Shown here piece after piece: positions 1 to 7,011 of a stretch of DNA of 19,503 nt; the stretch's first letter is position 1; each line of letters begins with the position of its first letter. Origin of the DNA: DASPOF01 sp035626155 (GTDB taxonomy: Bacteria; Desulfobacterota; Binatia; Binatales; Binataceae); contig DASPOF010000005.1 in NCBI GenBank assembly GCA_035626155.1, positions 1-19,503 on the forward strand, written 5' to 3'. The notes beneath the pieces were generated by a model that was not told the origin of the DNA, did no database searches, and saw only the letters and a program-made list of their open reading frames with translations. The position numbers were made by a program, and so were the translations under genes.

Positions 1-2
1 TG

Positions 3-332
3 CACCGGGGCGAGCCGTTTGCCTTCATCAACTCGACGACGGCGAAGGAAAAGGGCATCGCCGACAACGACTACATTCGCGTGTTCAATGACTACGGCTC
101 ATTCCTGGTAAAGGCGAAGGTGAGCGCGTGCGTGCGTCCGGACCAACTGGTCATCTACCACGCATGGGAGCCGTATCAATATCAGAACTGGATGTCGTAC
201 GACGGCCTGCTGCCGGGACCTCCCAAAGGCATCCAATTCGCGGGCGGCTACCGGCCCTACGAGTATTCGCTCTGGCACTACTCGCCCGCCCAATGCGATC
301 GCCAGACCAACATCGCCTTCGAGCGGGCCTGA
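3..332 (+). CDS. Molybdopterin oxidoreductase alpha subunit, type II DMSO reductase family (C-terminal fragment)
   Basis: Only the last 109 residues are in the window; the frame is open from base 3 and ends in TGA at 330-332. The visible part is the molybdopterin-dinucleotide-binding domain at the C-terminus. Seen directly are GIADNDYIRVFND, then AKVSACVRP, then YHAWEPYQYQNW, and a tail ending CDRQTNIAFERA. From family knowledge this pattern belongs to the NarG, ethylbenzene dehydrogenase, dimethylsulfide dehydrogenase and selenate/chlorate reductase group, whose alpha subunits carry the Mo-bisMGD site and one Fe-S cluster. The substrate cannot be told from this end of the protein. No iron-sulfur beta subunit follows on the same strand, so if this is an operon this gene is its last member, or its partners lie upstream. 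The next gene is on the opposite strand. Confidence 0.8.
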   Translation, partial: HRGEPFAFINSTTAKEKGIADNDYIRVFNDYGSFLVKAKVSACVRPDQLVIYHAWEPYQYQNWMSYDGLLPGPPKGIQFAGGYRPYEYSLWHYSPAQCDRQTNIAFERA

Positions 333-357
333 AGGCTGACGGTGCGCCGGTGATGTA

Positions 358-420
358 GCAGGATGTTGAGAAAAAGCGGGAACCTCGCAGTTCGGTCGTC
401 CTGCGGTCTCAACATCCCGC
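358..420. repeat. Long inverted repeat (stem-loop) after the oxidoreductase gene
   Basis: The arm GCAGGATGTTGAGA (358-371) faces TCTCAACATCCCGC (407-420). They pair over 14 bases with one A/C mismatch. Inside lies a second small stem, CGCAG (386-390) with CTGCG (401-405). There is no T-run on either side, so it is not a textbook intrinsic terminator. It could be a transcript-end stabilising hairpin or a member of a dispersed extragenic palindromic family. Confidence 0.6.
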
Positions 421-485
421 GTAAAAGATGGCTTCTTTCCTCTATCTTCTCTCCCGGTCTTTTCCGGGGGAGATAAGAGAGGGGG

Positions 486-512
486 AGCGGGCTGTGATTT
501 ATCCAGCCCGCT
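486..512 (-). terminator. Stem-loop at the 3' end of gloB
   Basis: AGCGGGCTG (486-494) and CAGCCCGCT (504-512) form a perfect 9-bp stem with a 9-base loop that overlaps the gloB stop codon by two bases. On the minus strand it is followed by a C-rich and then mixed pyrimidine tract, not a T-run, so termination is plausible but not certain. A further imperfect hairpin (CTCCCGG with CCGGGGGAG) lies at about 450-473. Confidence 0.4.
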
Positions 513-1287
513 AGTAGCGGTCCTTCAATTCGCGCGCTTTCGCGAAGATCGCAACCGGGTCCTGGCCGAGCGTCGCGTCGATTTTCCTGAGGTTCGCGAT
601 CAGCTCGGGACTGTCGGTGCGAAGGAACGGATTGAATCGCTTCTCATCGCCGATCGTGGATGGCACCGTCCACTTGCCCTCGGCGCGCGCCTTGACCACC
701 CAATCGTATTTCGCCTTCAGCGCCTGGTTGTTGGGCTCGAGCGTGAGCGCGAAGCGGAGATTTTTCTCGGTGTACTCGTGGCCGCAATAAACTTGCGTGG
801 AATCGGGCAGCGAGGCGAGACGCTTCAGCGATGAGACCATCGCCGCGGCGCCGCCCTCGAACACGCGGCCGCATCCGCCAACGAACATGGTATCGCCGGT
901 GAAGACCGCGCTCAGCGCCGGAAAGTAGTAAGCGACGTGCCCGTTGGTATGCGCGGGAACTCCGATCACGCGGGCCTCCAGGGCGCCGATCGTGACCGTG
1001 TCGCCGTCATCGACGGGGTCGGTCAGCGCGGGAATCCGCCCGCTCTCGGCGCGCGCACCGTAGATGCGGAGATTCGGAATCTTCGCCGCGAGATCCGGAT
1101 TGCCGCCGCTATGGTCGCCGTGCCAGTGCGTAGTTAATGCCGCGACGATCTTCACACCGAGCGCGCCGGCCGCGGCGATAACCCTGCCGGCCTCCGCGCA
1201 ATCGATTACCGCGCACTGCCCGCTCGATTCGTCGGCAACGAGGTACGCGAAATTATCCGAGAGCTGCGCAACGACGTGAATCGCCAA
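511..1287 (-). CDS. gloB: Hydroxyacylglutathione hydrolase (glyoxalase II)
   Basis: A 258-residue metallo-beta-lactamase-fold enzyme that hydrolyses S-D-lactoylglutathione to D-lactate and glutathione, the second step of methylglyoxal detoxification in the cytoplasm. The metal-binding motif THWHGDH sits at residues 53-59. Further ligand regions are VFTGDTMFVGGCGR, and VYCGHEYT followed by NLRFA, the hallmark of glyoxalase II. The C-terminal HAGH domain carries the usual basic and NPF segment (KRFNPFLR). The length is normal for the family. The start is a TTG at 1285-1287, chosen because GGAGG lies 5 bases upstream. The gene begins 35 bases after fabI on the same strand, so it is probably cotranscribed with it. 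Confidence 0.92.
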   Translation of the reverse strand: MAIHVVAQLSDNFAYLVADESSGQCAVIDCAEAGRVIAAAGALGVKIVAALTTHWHGDHSGGNPDLAAKIPNLRIYGARAESGRIPALTDPVDDGDTVTIGALEARVIGVPAHTNGHVAYYFPALSAVFTGDTMFVGGCGRVFEGGAAAMVSSLKRLASLPDSTQVYCGHEYTEKNLRFALTLEPNNQALKAKYDWVVKARAEGKWTVPSTIGDEKRFNPFLRTDSPELIANLRKIDATLGQDPVAIFAKARELKDRY

Positions 1288-1322
1288 TTGAGCCTCCGCC
1301 TGCGCGGCGCTCCGCGCGCCGC

Positions 1323-2096
1323 TTACAACCCGACGATATTGTACCCGGCGTCCACGTACACCGTCTGGCCGGTAACGCCGGTGGAAAGGTCGCTCAGCAG
1401 GACGGCCGCCATCTTGCCCGCCTCCTCGGTCTTCATCGAGCGCTTAAGCGGCGCGCGCTGCTCGACCTCGTGCATCATCGCGTGAAAGTCGCGAATCGCC
1501 GATGAGGAAAGCGTGCGCGCGGGACCGGCGCTCAACGCGTTAACCCGGATGTTGGCCGGGCCGAGGTCCAGCGCGAGATAGCGCACGCATGCTTCCAGAG
1601 CCGCCTTGGCGACTCCCATCACGTTGTAATTGGGAACCGCTCGCACCGCGCCGAGGTAGCTGAGCGTCAGGATCGAACCGCCGCCGCGCGCGGCCATCAG
1701 CGGCTCGGCCGCCCGGGCGAGCGCGACCAGCGAGTACGCGCTGATTTCCAGAGCACGCGCGAAGTTCTGGCGGCTCACGCCGAGGAAGCGATCGCGAAGA
1801 TCCTCGCGCTCGGCGAATGCGACCGCGTGGACCAGCATGTCGAGCCCGCCCCACATCCGGCGAAGGTCCTCGAAGCGCGCCGCGATCTGTTCGTCGCTGG
1901 TGACGTCGAGCTCGCCGATCACCTGCGCGCCGATCTGGGCGGCGAGCGGGCGCACGCGCTTTTCCAGCGCCTCGCCCTGAAACGTGAGGGCGATCTCGGC
2001 GCCCTCGGCGTGCAGTTCCTGCGCGATGGCCCACGCGAGGCTCTTTTCGTTCGCGACCCCGACCACCAGCGCGCGCTTGCCCTCTGCTATCGCCAT
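1323..2096 (-). CDS. fabI: Enoyl-[acyl-carrier-protein] reductase (NADH)
   Basis: A 257-residue short-chain dehydrogenase that carries out the last reduction of each fatty-acid elongation cycle, trans-2-enoyl-ACP to acyl-ACP, with NAD(P)H. The N-terminal nucleotide-binding segment VVGVANEKSLAWAIA (11-25) has the FabI form of the glycine motif. The catalytic pair Tyr157-x6-Lys164 lies in NYNVMGVAK, with Tyr147 in LTLSYLGA; these match Tyr156, Lys163 and Tyr146 of E. coli FabI. The C-terminal SAGPARTLSSSAI is the substrate-binding loop hit by triclosan-type inhibitors. The start ATG has AGAGGA 8 bases upstream. It stands between the MBL-fold gene (64-base gap) and gloB (35-base gap), all on one strand. 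Confidence 0.96.
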   Translation of the reverse strand: MAIAEGKRALVVGVANEKSLAWAIAQELHAEGAEIALTFQGEALEKRVRPLAAQIGAQVIGELDVTSDEQIAARFEDLRRMWGGLDMLVHAVAFAEREDLRDRFLGVSRQNFARALEISAYSLVALARAAEPLMAARGGGSILTLSYLGAVRAVPNYNVMGVAKAALEACVRYLALDLGPANIRVNALSAGPARTLSSSAIRDFHAMMHEVEQRAPLKRSMKTEEAGKMAAVLLSDLSTGVTGQTVYVDAGYNIVGL

Positions 2097-2125
2097 CTCA
2101 ATTTTCCTCTCGACGCGCCGGCGGT

Positions 2126-2152
2126 GCGCCGCGGGCCCGCCGCGTGCGGCGC
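2126..2152. repeat. GC-rich hairpin between the MBL hydrolase and fabI
   Basis: GCGCCGC (2126-2132) and GCGGCGC (2146-2152) form a perfect 7-bp stem in an otherwise pure G/C spacer. It lies between two same-strand genes and has no T-run, so it might modulate read-through or processing rather than stop transcription. Confidence 0.35.
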
Positions 2153-2160
2153 CCGCTCTT

Positions 2161-2925
2161 TCACAACTCGATTCTCATCCCGTCGAAAGCCATTTCGATC
2201 TCGACCTCCGGCTTGTGATTGAGAACTTCGCGGCCGATATGCGTCAGCAGCATCCGGCGCACATTGAAGCGGCTGCGATTGGCGGCAAGCTGCGGATAGT
2301 TCATGTGAAATGCCAGATCGGCGCTCTCGAAATAGGTGCATTCGCACAGAAACAGGTCGGCGCCGGCGCTGAACGGGACCAGCTCCTCGTTCCAGCCCGA
2401 ATCGCCGGAGAAAACGATCGACTTGCCGTCCGCCTCGATTCGCAACGAGAGCGAGATGTCGGGATTGGTATGCGGGCTTCGGATCGCGCTGACGCGCACC
2501 TTGCCGAAGCGCGCGCTTTTCTTCGGTTCAAGAACCGCGAACCGGAATTTCCGCTTGAGCTTCTCGAACTCGATTTTGGGGAACAACGTCCGCACCAGCC
2601 GCCAGCATCGGGGTTCCAGGTTGCGCGGCCCCGCGATCGTGATCGTATGGTCGAGCGGGCTCTCGAACATGTATTCGAGGAACAGGAACGGAAGGCCCCC
2701 GTAATGGTCGCCGTGAAGATGGCTGATGAGAACCAGGTCGATGTCGCCGGGCTTGATAGCGGCCCGCTTCAGCGCGCCGACCACCTCGGGTCCGGCTTCC
2801 ATCAGGATGCCGGTGCCGGCGGCCTCGATAAAATAAATCGCTTGCGCGCTCCCGCCGCTCGCGAACGCGTCGCCCGTGCCAAGCATGGTCAGGCTGATTG
2901 GCTTTCCGTCCGCTGACGCGTTCAT
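2161..2925 (-). CDS. MBL-fold metallohydrolase, ribonuclease Z-like
   Basis: A 254-residue metallo-beta-lactamase-fold protein. The N-terminus has the fold's LTMLGTGDAFASGG turn. The zinc motif HLHGDH is at residues 69-74 (SHLHGDHYGGLPFLF, very close to the RNase Z/ElaC form), followed by FSGDSGW near the second metal Asp, a CECTYFES segment and a late LLTHIG histidine. The resemblance to tRNase Z is real, but RNase Z proteins are usually longer and carry an exosite arm I cannot see here. I therefore call it RNase Z-like, not rnz. An in-frame extension to 3054 exists, but its N-terminus does not look like this family. The ATG at 2923-2925 has AAGG 6 bases upstream; an ATG at 2949 is the alternative. 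Probably first gene of the fabI-gloB operon. Confidence 0.8.
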   Translation of the reverse strand: MNASADGKPISLTMLGTGDAFASGGSAQAIYFIEAAGTGILMEAGPEVVGALKRAAIKPGDIDLVLISHLHGDHYGGLPFLFLEYMFESPLDHTITIAGPRNLEPRCWRLVRTLFPKIEFEKLKRKFRFAVLEPKKSARFGKVRVSAIRSPHTNPDISLSLRIEADGKSIVFSGDSGWNEELVPFSAGADLFLCECTYFESADLAFHMNYPQLAANRSRFNVRRMLLTHIGREVLNHKPEVEIEMAFDGMRIEL

Positions 2926-3081
2926 CGAATACCTTCGGGCGGTCCCCATGCTAATATCAAGACGGAATGGCCGCAATTGCGAAAGCGGCTGCGATGAGGC
3001 AATCGCGGACAGGCGCGGGCGTCCTGCTGAGGGCCGCCGCGCACTCGGAAACACGGCCGTAACACATCGAGATGATGGGGC

Positions 3082-3693
3082 GTGAGATTACGTCGCACGA
3101 TGGGCGCGCGGACGCGGCGGCTTAGCAGTTGGGCCGCAACGGTCACGCTCGTGATTGCGTCGGCGTTGGCCGCGGGATGCGCCCCGCCATCCCCTGCCGG
3201 GCCGAAAGCACCGCGTTACGCAAGCGCCGGTGAGGTCGAGGAAAATTTCCGGGGGCGCACCTTCGTGCTCGGCGACAACGATTCGGTCGCGCTCGTGCGC
3301 CCGCCCGATTGGACCGGCGACCGGTGGCTCAGGCTGCCATTCTGGTTCGGGGTGAACATCCTCGTGCCCGGGGTGATGCAACCCAAGGAGGGCGATTATT
3401 ATGTTATTAGCGAGGCCTCGCTGGGGAAGCCGCTGGATGCGCCCGGCGAGTGGATGATCGAGGCGGGCAGCACGCTCGTCAAGCAGGAAACCGTTTTCGT
3501 GACGACGCGGACGCATTACCGGACCGAGGGAAAAATCCTTCCGACAATCGTGCAGTACTCCGGCAAGCGCACCTTCACCCGCGCGGACGGGACGAAAGTC
3601 GATCTCCCCGTGTTGAACGAGGTGTCGCTGCCGATGAAGTGGACGCTGGGCGGCAGAATCCCCGAGAGTTACGCCCGCTATAGAATCGAATGA
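3082..3693 (+). CDS. Putative exported lipoprotein, paralogue of the next gene
   Basis: A 203-residue protein with a basic n-region, a hydrophobic segment and a lipobox LAAGC, so it is expected to be an acylated envelope lipoprotein. The mature part has no motif I recognise. Its notable blocks are FVLGDND, then a PFWFGVN block, PGVMQPKEGDYYVISE, IEAGSTLVKQETVF, TRTHYRTEGKILP and, near the end, PVLNEVSLPMKW. All recur in the following gene, so the two come from a tandem duplication. The start is taken as GTG at 3082, with a purine-rich GATGATGGGG just upstream; ATG at 3100 would also leave a complete signal peptide. It is divergent from the MBL hydrolase gene. Function unknown. Confidence 0.8.
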   Translation: MRLRRTMGARTRRLSSWAATVTLVIASALAAGCAPPSPAGPKAPRYASAGEVEENFRGRTFVLGDNDSVALVRPPDWTGDRWLRLPFWFGVNILVPGVMQPKEGDYYVISEASLGKPLDAPGEWMIEAGSTLVKQETVFVTTRTHYRTEGKILPTIVQYSGKRTFTRADGTKVDLPVLNEVSLPMKWTLGGRIPESYARYRIE

Positions 3694-4310
3694 AGATGGC
3701 GCGGATGAAACTGATCGCGGCCGCGATCGCGATCGCGCTGGCGGCGCTCGCCGGTTGCACGCCGGACAGGGCGATGGATTTCGGCGATGTCGGCGAGATC
3801 AAGACCCCGCCCACGGACCAGGTGAGCCGCGACATCCTTCGCGACTTCGATGGGCACGACTTCCTTCTCGGCGACAACGATCGCCAGGCGGAGGTTCGCC
3901 TCGCCGAGTGGGCGCCCGGCCGCCGCGTCATCATCCCATTCTGGCTCGGAGTGAATCCGCTCCTGCCGGCTTTCCTGCGGCCGACGGTGGGGCACATTTA
4001 CGTGATGAGCGAATCGATCCTGGTCCGTCCGCTTGCGGATAACGAGCACCTGATCCGGGCGGGCTCCAAGCTCTTCAAGACCGACACGCTGCTGCTAAGC
4101 ACGCACACGCGCTATATCGACTCGGGCAAGATGCTCCCGGTGGTGGTGCGGTTCGTCGGCACGCGGGTCATCACGGTGCCCAGGGACGCGCCCGCAACCG
4201 GAACCGTCACGGAGAAGGTCCCGGTGCTGCGGGAGGTCTCGCTGCCGATGCACATCGAACAGCCGGTTCCCGGCTACGCGAAATTCGAAGTGGTGAAAAA
4301 TCCCGCCTGA
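3690..4310 (+). CDS. Putative exported lipoprotein, second paralogue
   Basis: A 206-residue protein whose first codon overlaps the previous stop (ATGA at 3690-3693), so it is likely translationally coupled. ATGs at 3696 and 3705 are alternative starts. The signal peptide ends in the lipobox LAGC. The mature part shares with its neighbour the blocks FLLGDND, PFWLGVN, YVMSE, IRAGSKLFK, a THTRY-x4-GKMLP block and VPVLREVSLPM, in the same order and at similar spacing. The conserved W and GDND...PFW.GVN blocks suggest a common fold, but I do not know a named family for it. The extra stretch before PVLREVSLPM (about 10 residues longer than in the first copy) is the main length difference. Together the two form a two-gene + strand unit that converges on the helicase gene. 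Confidence 0.8.
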   Translation: MKMARMKLIAAAIAIALAALAGCTPDRAMDFGDVGEIKTPPTDQVSRDILRDFDGHDFLLGDNDRQAEVRLAEWAPGRRVIIPFWLGVNPLLPAFLRPTVGHIYVMSESILVRPLADNEHLIRAGSKLFKTDTLLLSTHTRYIDSGKMLPVVVRFVGTRVITVPRDAPATGTVTEKVPVLREVSLPMHIEQPVPGYAKFEVVKNPA

Positions 4311-4322
4311 CGCGCGCCGGCG

Positions 4323-4355
4323 GCCGGCGTCCTGGCGCCCGGCAGGGGCGCCGGC
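4323..4355. terminator. Stem-loop between convergent genes
   Basis: GCCGGCG (4323-4329) pairs with CGCCGGC (4349-4355), and CCTG (4331-4334) pairs with CAGG (4343-4346) inside it, giving a strong G/C stem between the second lipoprotein gene and the helicase gene, which converge. A competing stem uses GGCGCC at 4334-4339 and 4347-4352. No T-run follows on either strand, so it would be at best an imperfect bidirectional terminator. A 9-base direct repeat, ATAGTCACT, lies just beyond at 4380-4388 and 4392-4400. Confidence 0.35.
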
Positions 4356-4395
4356 GAAGCCGCTCACATAGCCGGTCGCATAGTCACTTAAATAG

Positions 4396-6402
4396 TCACT
4401 CGGCCGCGTCGTCGGATTCCTGCAACGTCGCAGTCGGCAGAATCTCGGCGGGAAGGTCCTCGAGGAAGCGCGACGGGCCGCCCATCGTGAAACCGTTTGC
4501 GCGATCGAACATGTAGATAGGATAGCTCAGGTACAGTTCGTCGCGCGCCCGCGTGCTCGCGACGTACATCAGCCGGCGCTCCTCCTCGATCTCCTCCACG
4601 CCCACGCTCATCGGGCCCGGGAAGCGTCCCTCCGCGGCCCAGATCAGGAACACCACGCGCCATTCGAGCCCCTTGGCCGAATGGATCGTGCTCAGCGTGA
4701 TGTAACCCTCCTCGGGATCCTCGGCGAGGACGCCGCCGAGCGAGTCGCTCGGGGGCTCGAGCGCCATGTCGGCGAGCATCTGCTCGAGGCTCCGGTAGCG
4801 CTGGGTGATGTTCTGGAAGTGCTCGAGATCGCGTTCGCGTTTGGGGTAATCGTCCGGGTACGCATCGCGCATGAGCGGCAGGTAGTATTCGAGCGCGAGC
4901 GCGATTTGTTCCGCAGGACGCCTGGACCCGCCGCGCAATTCCGAAAGCAGCGCGGCAAGCCGCGCGTAACCGGGCTGCGCCCGGCCGGCGCCTCCCGCCG
5001 CCGCCTCGCCGAGCGCCTTTGCGGGGTCGGCGGCGTTGACCAGAGCGTCGATCGTGCGCTCGGCGGTGCGATGTCCCACGCCGGGCACAATCGTCAGCAC
5101 GCGCAGCCAGGAGACGGAATCCGAAGGGTTCGCGACGATGCGCATGTGCGCGAGCACGTCCTTGATGTGCGCGGTTTCGATGAACTTGAAGCCGCCGCGC
5201 TTGACGAACGGGATGTCGCGGCGCTGAAGCTCGAGTTCGAGGTCGAAGGAGTGAAAGCTCGATCGGAACAGGACCGCGATCTCGCCGAGTTCCACGCCCT
5301 CCTCGCGCAACTCCAGGATCCGCTGCGCGACGAACCGCGATTGCATGTGCTCATCCTGCGCGCGCACCAGCAGCGGGCGGAATTCGCCCCGCCGTCCGGT
5401 GAAAAGGATTTTCGTGTACTTCTCCTCAGCGCGCGAAATCACTTCGTTGGCCACGTCGAGGATTCCCTGGAGCGAGCGGTAGTTCTCCTCGAGCTTGATC
5501 ACCCGGGTGCCGGGAAACAGCGCGGGGAAGTCCATGATGTTGCGGAAGTTGGCGCCGCGAAACGAGTAGATCGATTGCGCGTCGTCGCCCACCGCCATCA
5601 CGTTCTGATGGGCTGCCGCGAGCAGGCGCACCAGGTCCGCCTGGATCAGGTTGGTGTCCTGGTACTCGTCGATCATGATGTAGCGATAGCTCTGGGAGAG
5701 CCGGCGGCGGACGTCCTCGTGGTTCTCGAGCAGCTCGGCGAGCCGGTAGAGAAGATCGTCGTAATCCAGCAGGCCGCGCTCGCGCTTGTAGGCCTGGTAT
5801 CGTCCGTCGAGCGCGACGATCTCTTCCTCGTGCTCGGCCAGATGCGGGAAGTCGATCGCGAGTTCCTCCGCAAGCGGGCGGCGCTTGTTGCGCGCCATGC
5901 TGATCGCCTCGGCGAGCGTGCTCTTCTTCGGAAACCGCCGCTCGCGCGAGGCAAGCCCCATCCGCGTGCGGATCAGGTTGACCACGTCCTCCATGTCGGA
6001 GCGGTCGAGAATCGTGAAGTTCGGCTTGAGCCCGATCGGAGCGCCGAAACGGCGCAGCACCGTGTTCGCGAAGGAATGAAACGTGCCGCCTGCAACCGAG
6101 CCCGCGCGGTCGCCGACCAGCCGCTCCGCCCGCTGGAGCATCTCCTGCGCCGCACGCCGCGTGAAAGTGAGAAGCAGGATCGCGCCCGGCGCAACGCCAC
6201 TCTCGATCAGCCGCGCAACGCGGTAAATCAGCGTGCGGGTCTTGCCAGAGCCGGCGCCGGCGATCACCAGCAGGGGACCGTCGCGATGCGTGACCGCCTC
6301 GAATTGCGCGGGGTTGAGCAGATCGTGGTACTTGATCTTGAATCTGCTCTCGTCGGCTTGCGCCGGCTTGGGCTCGCGCAGATAAATGACTTTGTCAGTC
6401 AC
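4396..6402 (-). CDS. ATP-dependent DNA helicase, UvrD/PcrA/Rep family (SF1A)
   Basis: A 3'-5' superfamily 1A DNA helicase of about 668 residues. All core motifs are present: the Q-motif region LNPAQFEAV, Walker A AGAGSGKT (48-55), motif Ia LTFTRRAAQEM, motif II DEYQD (245-249), motif III GDDAQSIYSFRG (272-283), motif IV ENYRS, motif V TIHSAKGLEW and motif VI LMYVASTRARDELYLSYP. This is the compact class seen in many Deltaproteobacteria, without a recognisable nuclease domain. Roles in the family are repair and replication-fork restart; which applies is not visible. The frame stays open to 6699, but the extra N-terminus is not helicase-like and would overlap the cytochrome gene. I place the start at GTG 6400-6402, which begins about 29 residues before LNPAQ. 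No strong ribosome site marks it; ATG at 6511-6513 is the alternative. Confidence 0.92.
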   Translation of the reverse strand: MTDKVIYLREPKPAQADESRFKIKYHDLLNPAQFEAVTHRDGPLLVIAGAGSGKTRTLIYRVARLIESGVAPGAILLLTFTRRAAQEMLQRAERLVGDRAGSVAGGTFHSFANTVLRRFGAPIGLKPNFTILDRSDMEDVVNLIRTRMGLASRERRFPKKSTLAEAISMARNKRRPLAEELAIDFPHLAEHEEEIVALDGRYQAYKRERGLLDYDDLLYRLAELLENHEDVRRRLSQSYRYIMIDEYQDTNLIQADLVRLLAAAHQNVMAVGDDAQSIYSFRGANFRNIMDFPALFPGTRVIKLEENYRSLQGILDVANEVISRAEEKYTKILFTGRRGEFRPLLVRAQDEHMQSRFVAQRILELREEGVELGEIAVLFRSSFHSFDLELELQRRDIPFVKRGGFKFIETAHIKDVLAHMRIVANPSDSVSWLRVLTIVPGVGHRTAERTIDALVNAADPAKALGEAAAGGAGRAQPGYARLAALLSELRGGSRRPAEQIALALEYYLPLMRDAYPDDYPKRERDLEHFQNITQRYRSLEQMLADMALEPPSDSLGGVLAEDPEEGYITLSTIHSAKGLEWRVVFLIWAAEGRFPGPMSVGVEEIEEERRLMYVASTRARDELYLSYPIYMFDRANGFTMGGPSRFLEDLPAEILPTATLQESDDAAE

Positions 6403-6531
6403 GACGCTGATAATTCTATCACGGCGCTTCGCGATCGCGACGCAAGGCTTTCCATCGGCTGCCTGCCGATCACGAGAGGGTAGGGCCGCCACGAATCGCC
6501 CATCGACCTTCATATGGAGGGACCGCGCACG

Positions 6532-7005
6532 TTGCTCCTCGGCGGAATTTATCGGAATTTGACGACCATGGGGGCATGGACTCTCGGCTTTTTTCTGGTC
6601 GCCGGCCATCTCCTCGCGCCGGGTGGCGGCAACGCGTTGGCAGAAGAACAGCTTCATGACCCTGCGGGCATTTACGCATCTTACTGCGCCGACTGCCACG
6701 GCAAATCAGGTTCCGGTGATGGACCTCGAGCCATATCCCTAAGCCACAGGCCGCACACCTTCAGGGATTGCGATTGGATGACGATGATGTCGGACGCGAG
6801 CATTTTCCTCGTGATCAAGGAGGGAGGTACTGCCGAAGGTTTCGATGGAGAGATGCCCGCTTACGGAGGCACGCTTAATTCCGATCAGATTGCGGCCTTA
6901 ATCAAATATGTAAGGGGCTTCTGCCGGCCAGAGACATCCCGCCCATCGGCGCCTATCTCCGACGGAACCGCGCCGCCGCCCGCCGCTTCGGGCTCATTGC
7001 GATAG
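6532..7005 (+). CDS. Exported monohaem class I cytochrome c
   Basis: A small periplasmic electron carrier, about 157 residues from the chosen start. A hydrophobic signal segment (LGFFLVAGHLLA) ends near NALAEE. The haem-binding motif CADCH follows at residues 52-56, and the sixth ligand is the Met of MPAYGG at residue 108; the helix SDQIAALIKYVRGF closes the fold. This is the cbb3/SoxX-like single-domain type with KSGSGDGPRA after the haem motif. The start is uncertain: TTG at 6532 has GGAGGG ending 9 bases upstream and gives a basic n-region, ATG at 6514 lacks a ribosome site, and ATG at 6568 gives an n-region without positive charge. The C-terminal Pro/Ala-rich tail looks disordered. It stands alone between a divergent helicase and the convergent tolC-like gene (6-base gap), so its redox partner is not evident. 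Confidence 0.82.
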   Translation: MLLGGIYRNLTTMGAWTLGFFLVAGHLLAPGGGNALAEEQLHDPAGIYASYCADCHGKSGSGDGPRAISLSHRPHTFRDCDWMTMMSDASIFLVIKEGGTAEGFDGEMPAYGGTLNSDQIAALIKYVRGFCRPETSRPSAPISDGTAPPPAASGSLR

Positions 7006-7011
7006 ATCCAT

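Noticed and set aside
1984..2916. A 310-codon + strand open frame over fabI and the MBL gene
   Set aside because: Antisense to two clearly recognised genes, with the biased composition of a shadow frame.
3055..3081. Extending the MBL hydrolase to the ATG at 3054
   Set aside because: The extra 43 residues are basic and Pro/Ser-rich and would crowd the divergent lipoprotein promoter; the fold begins just after 2925.
4681..6483. A 600-codon + strand open frame
   Set aside because: It is antisense to the helicase, whose motifs are complete; the translated product is Arg/Leu/Val-rich without a fold pattern. Typical high-GC shadow frame.
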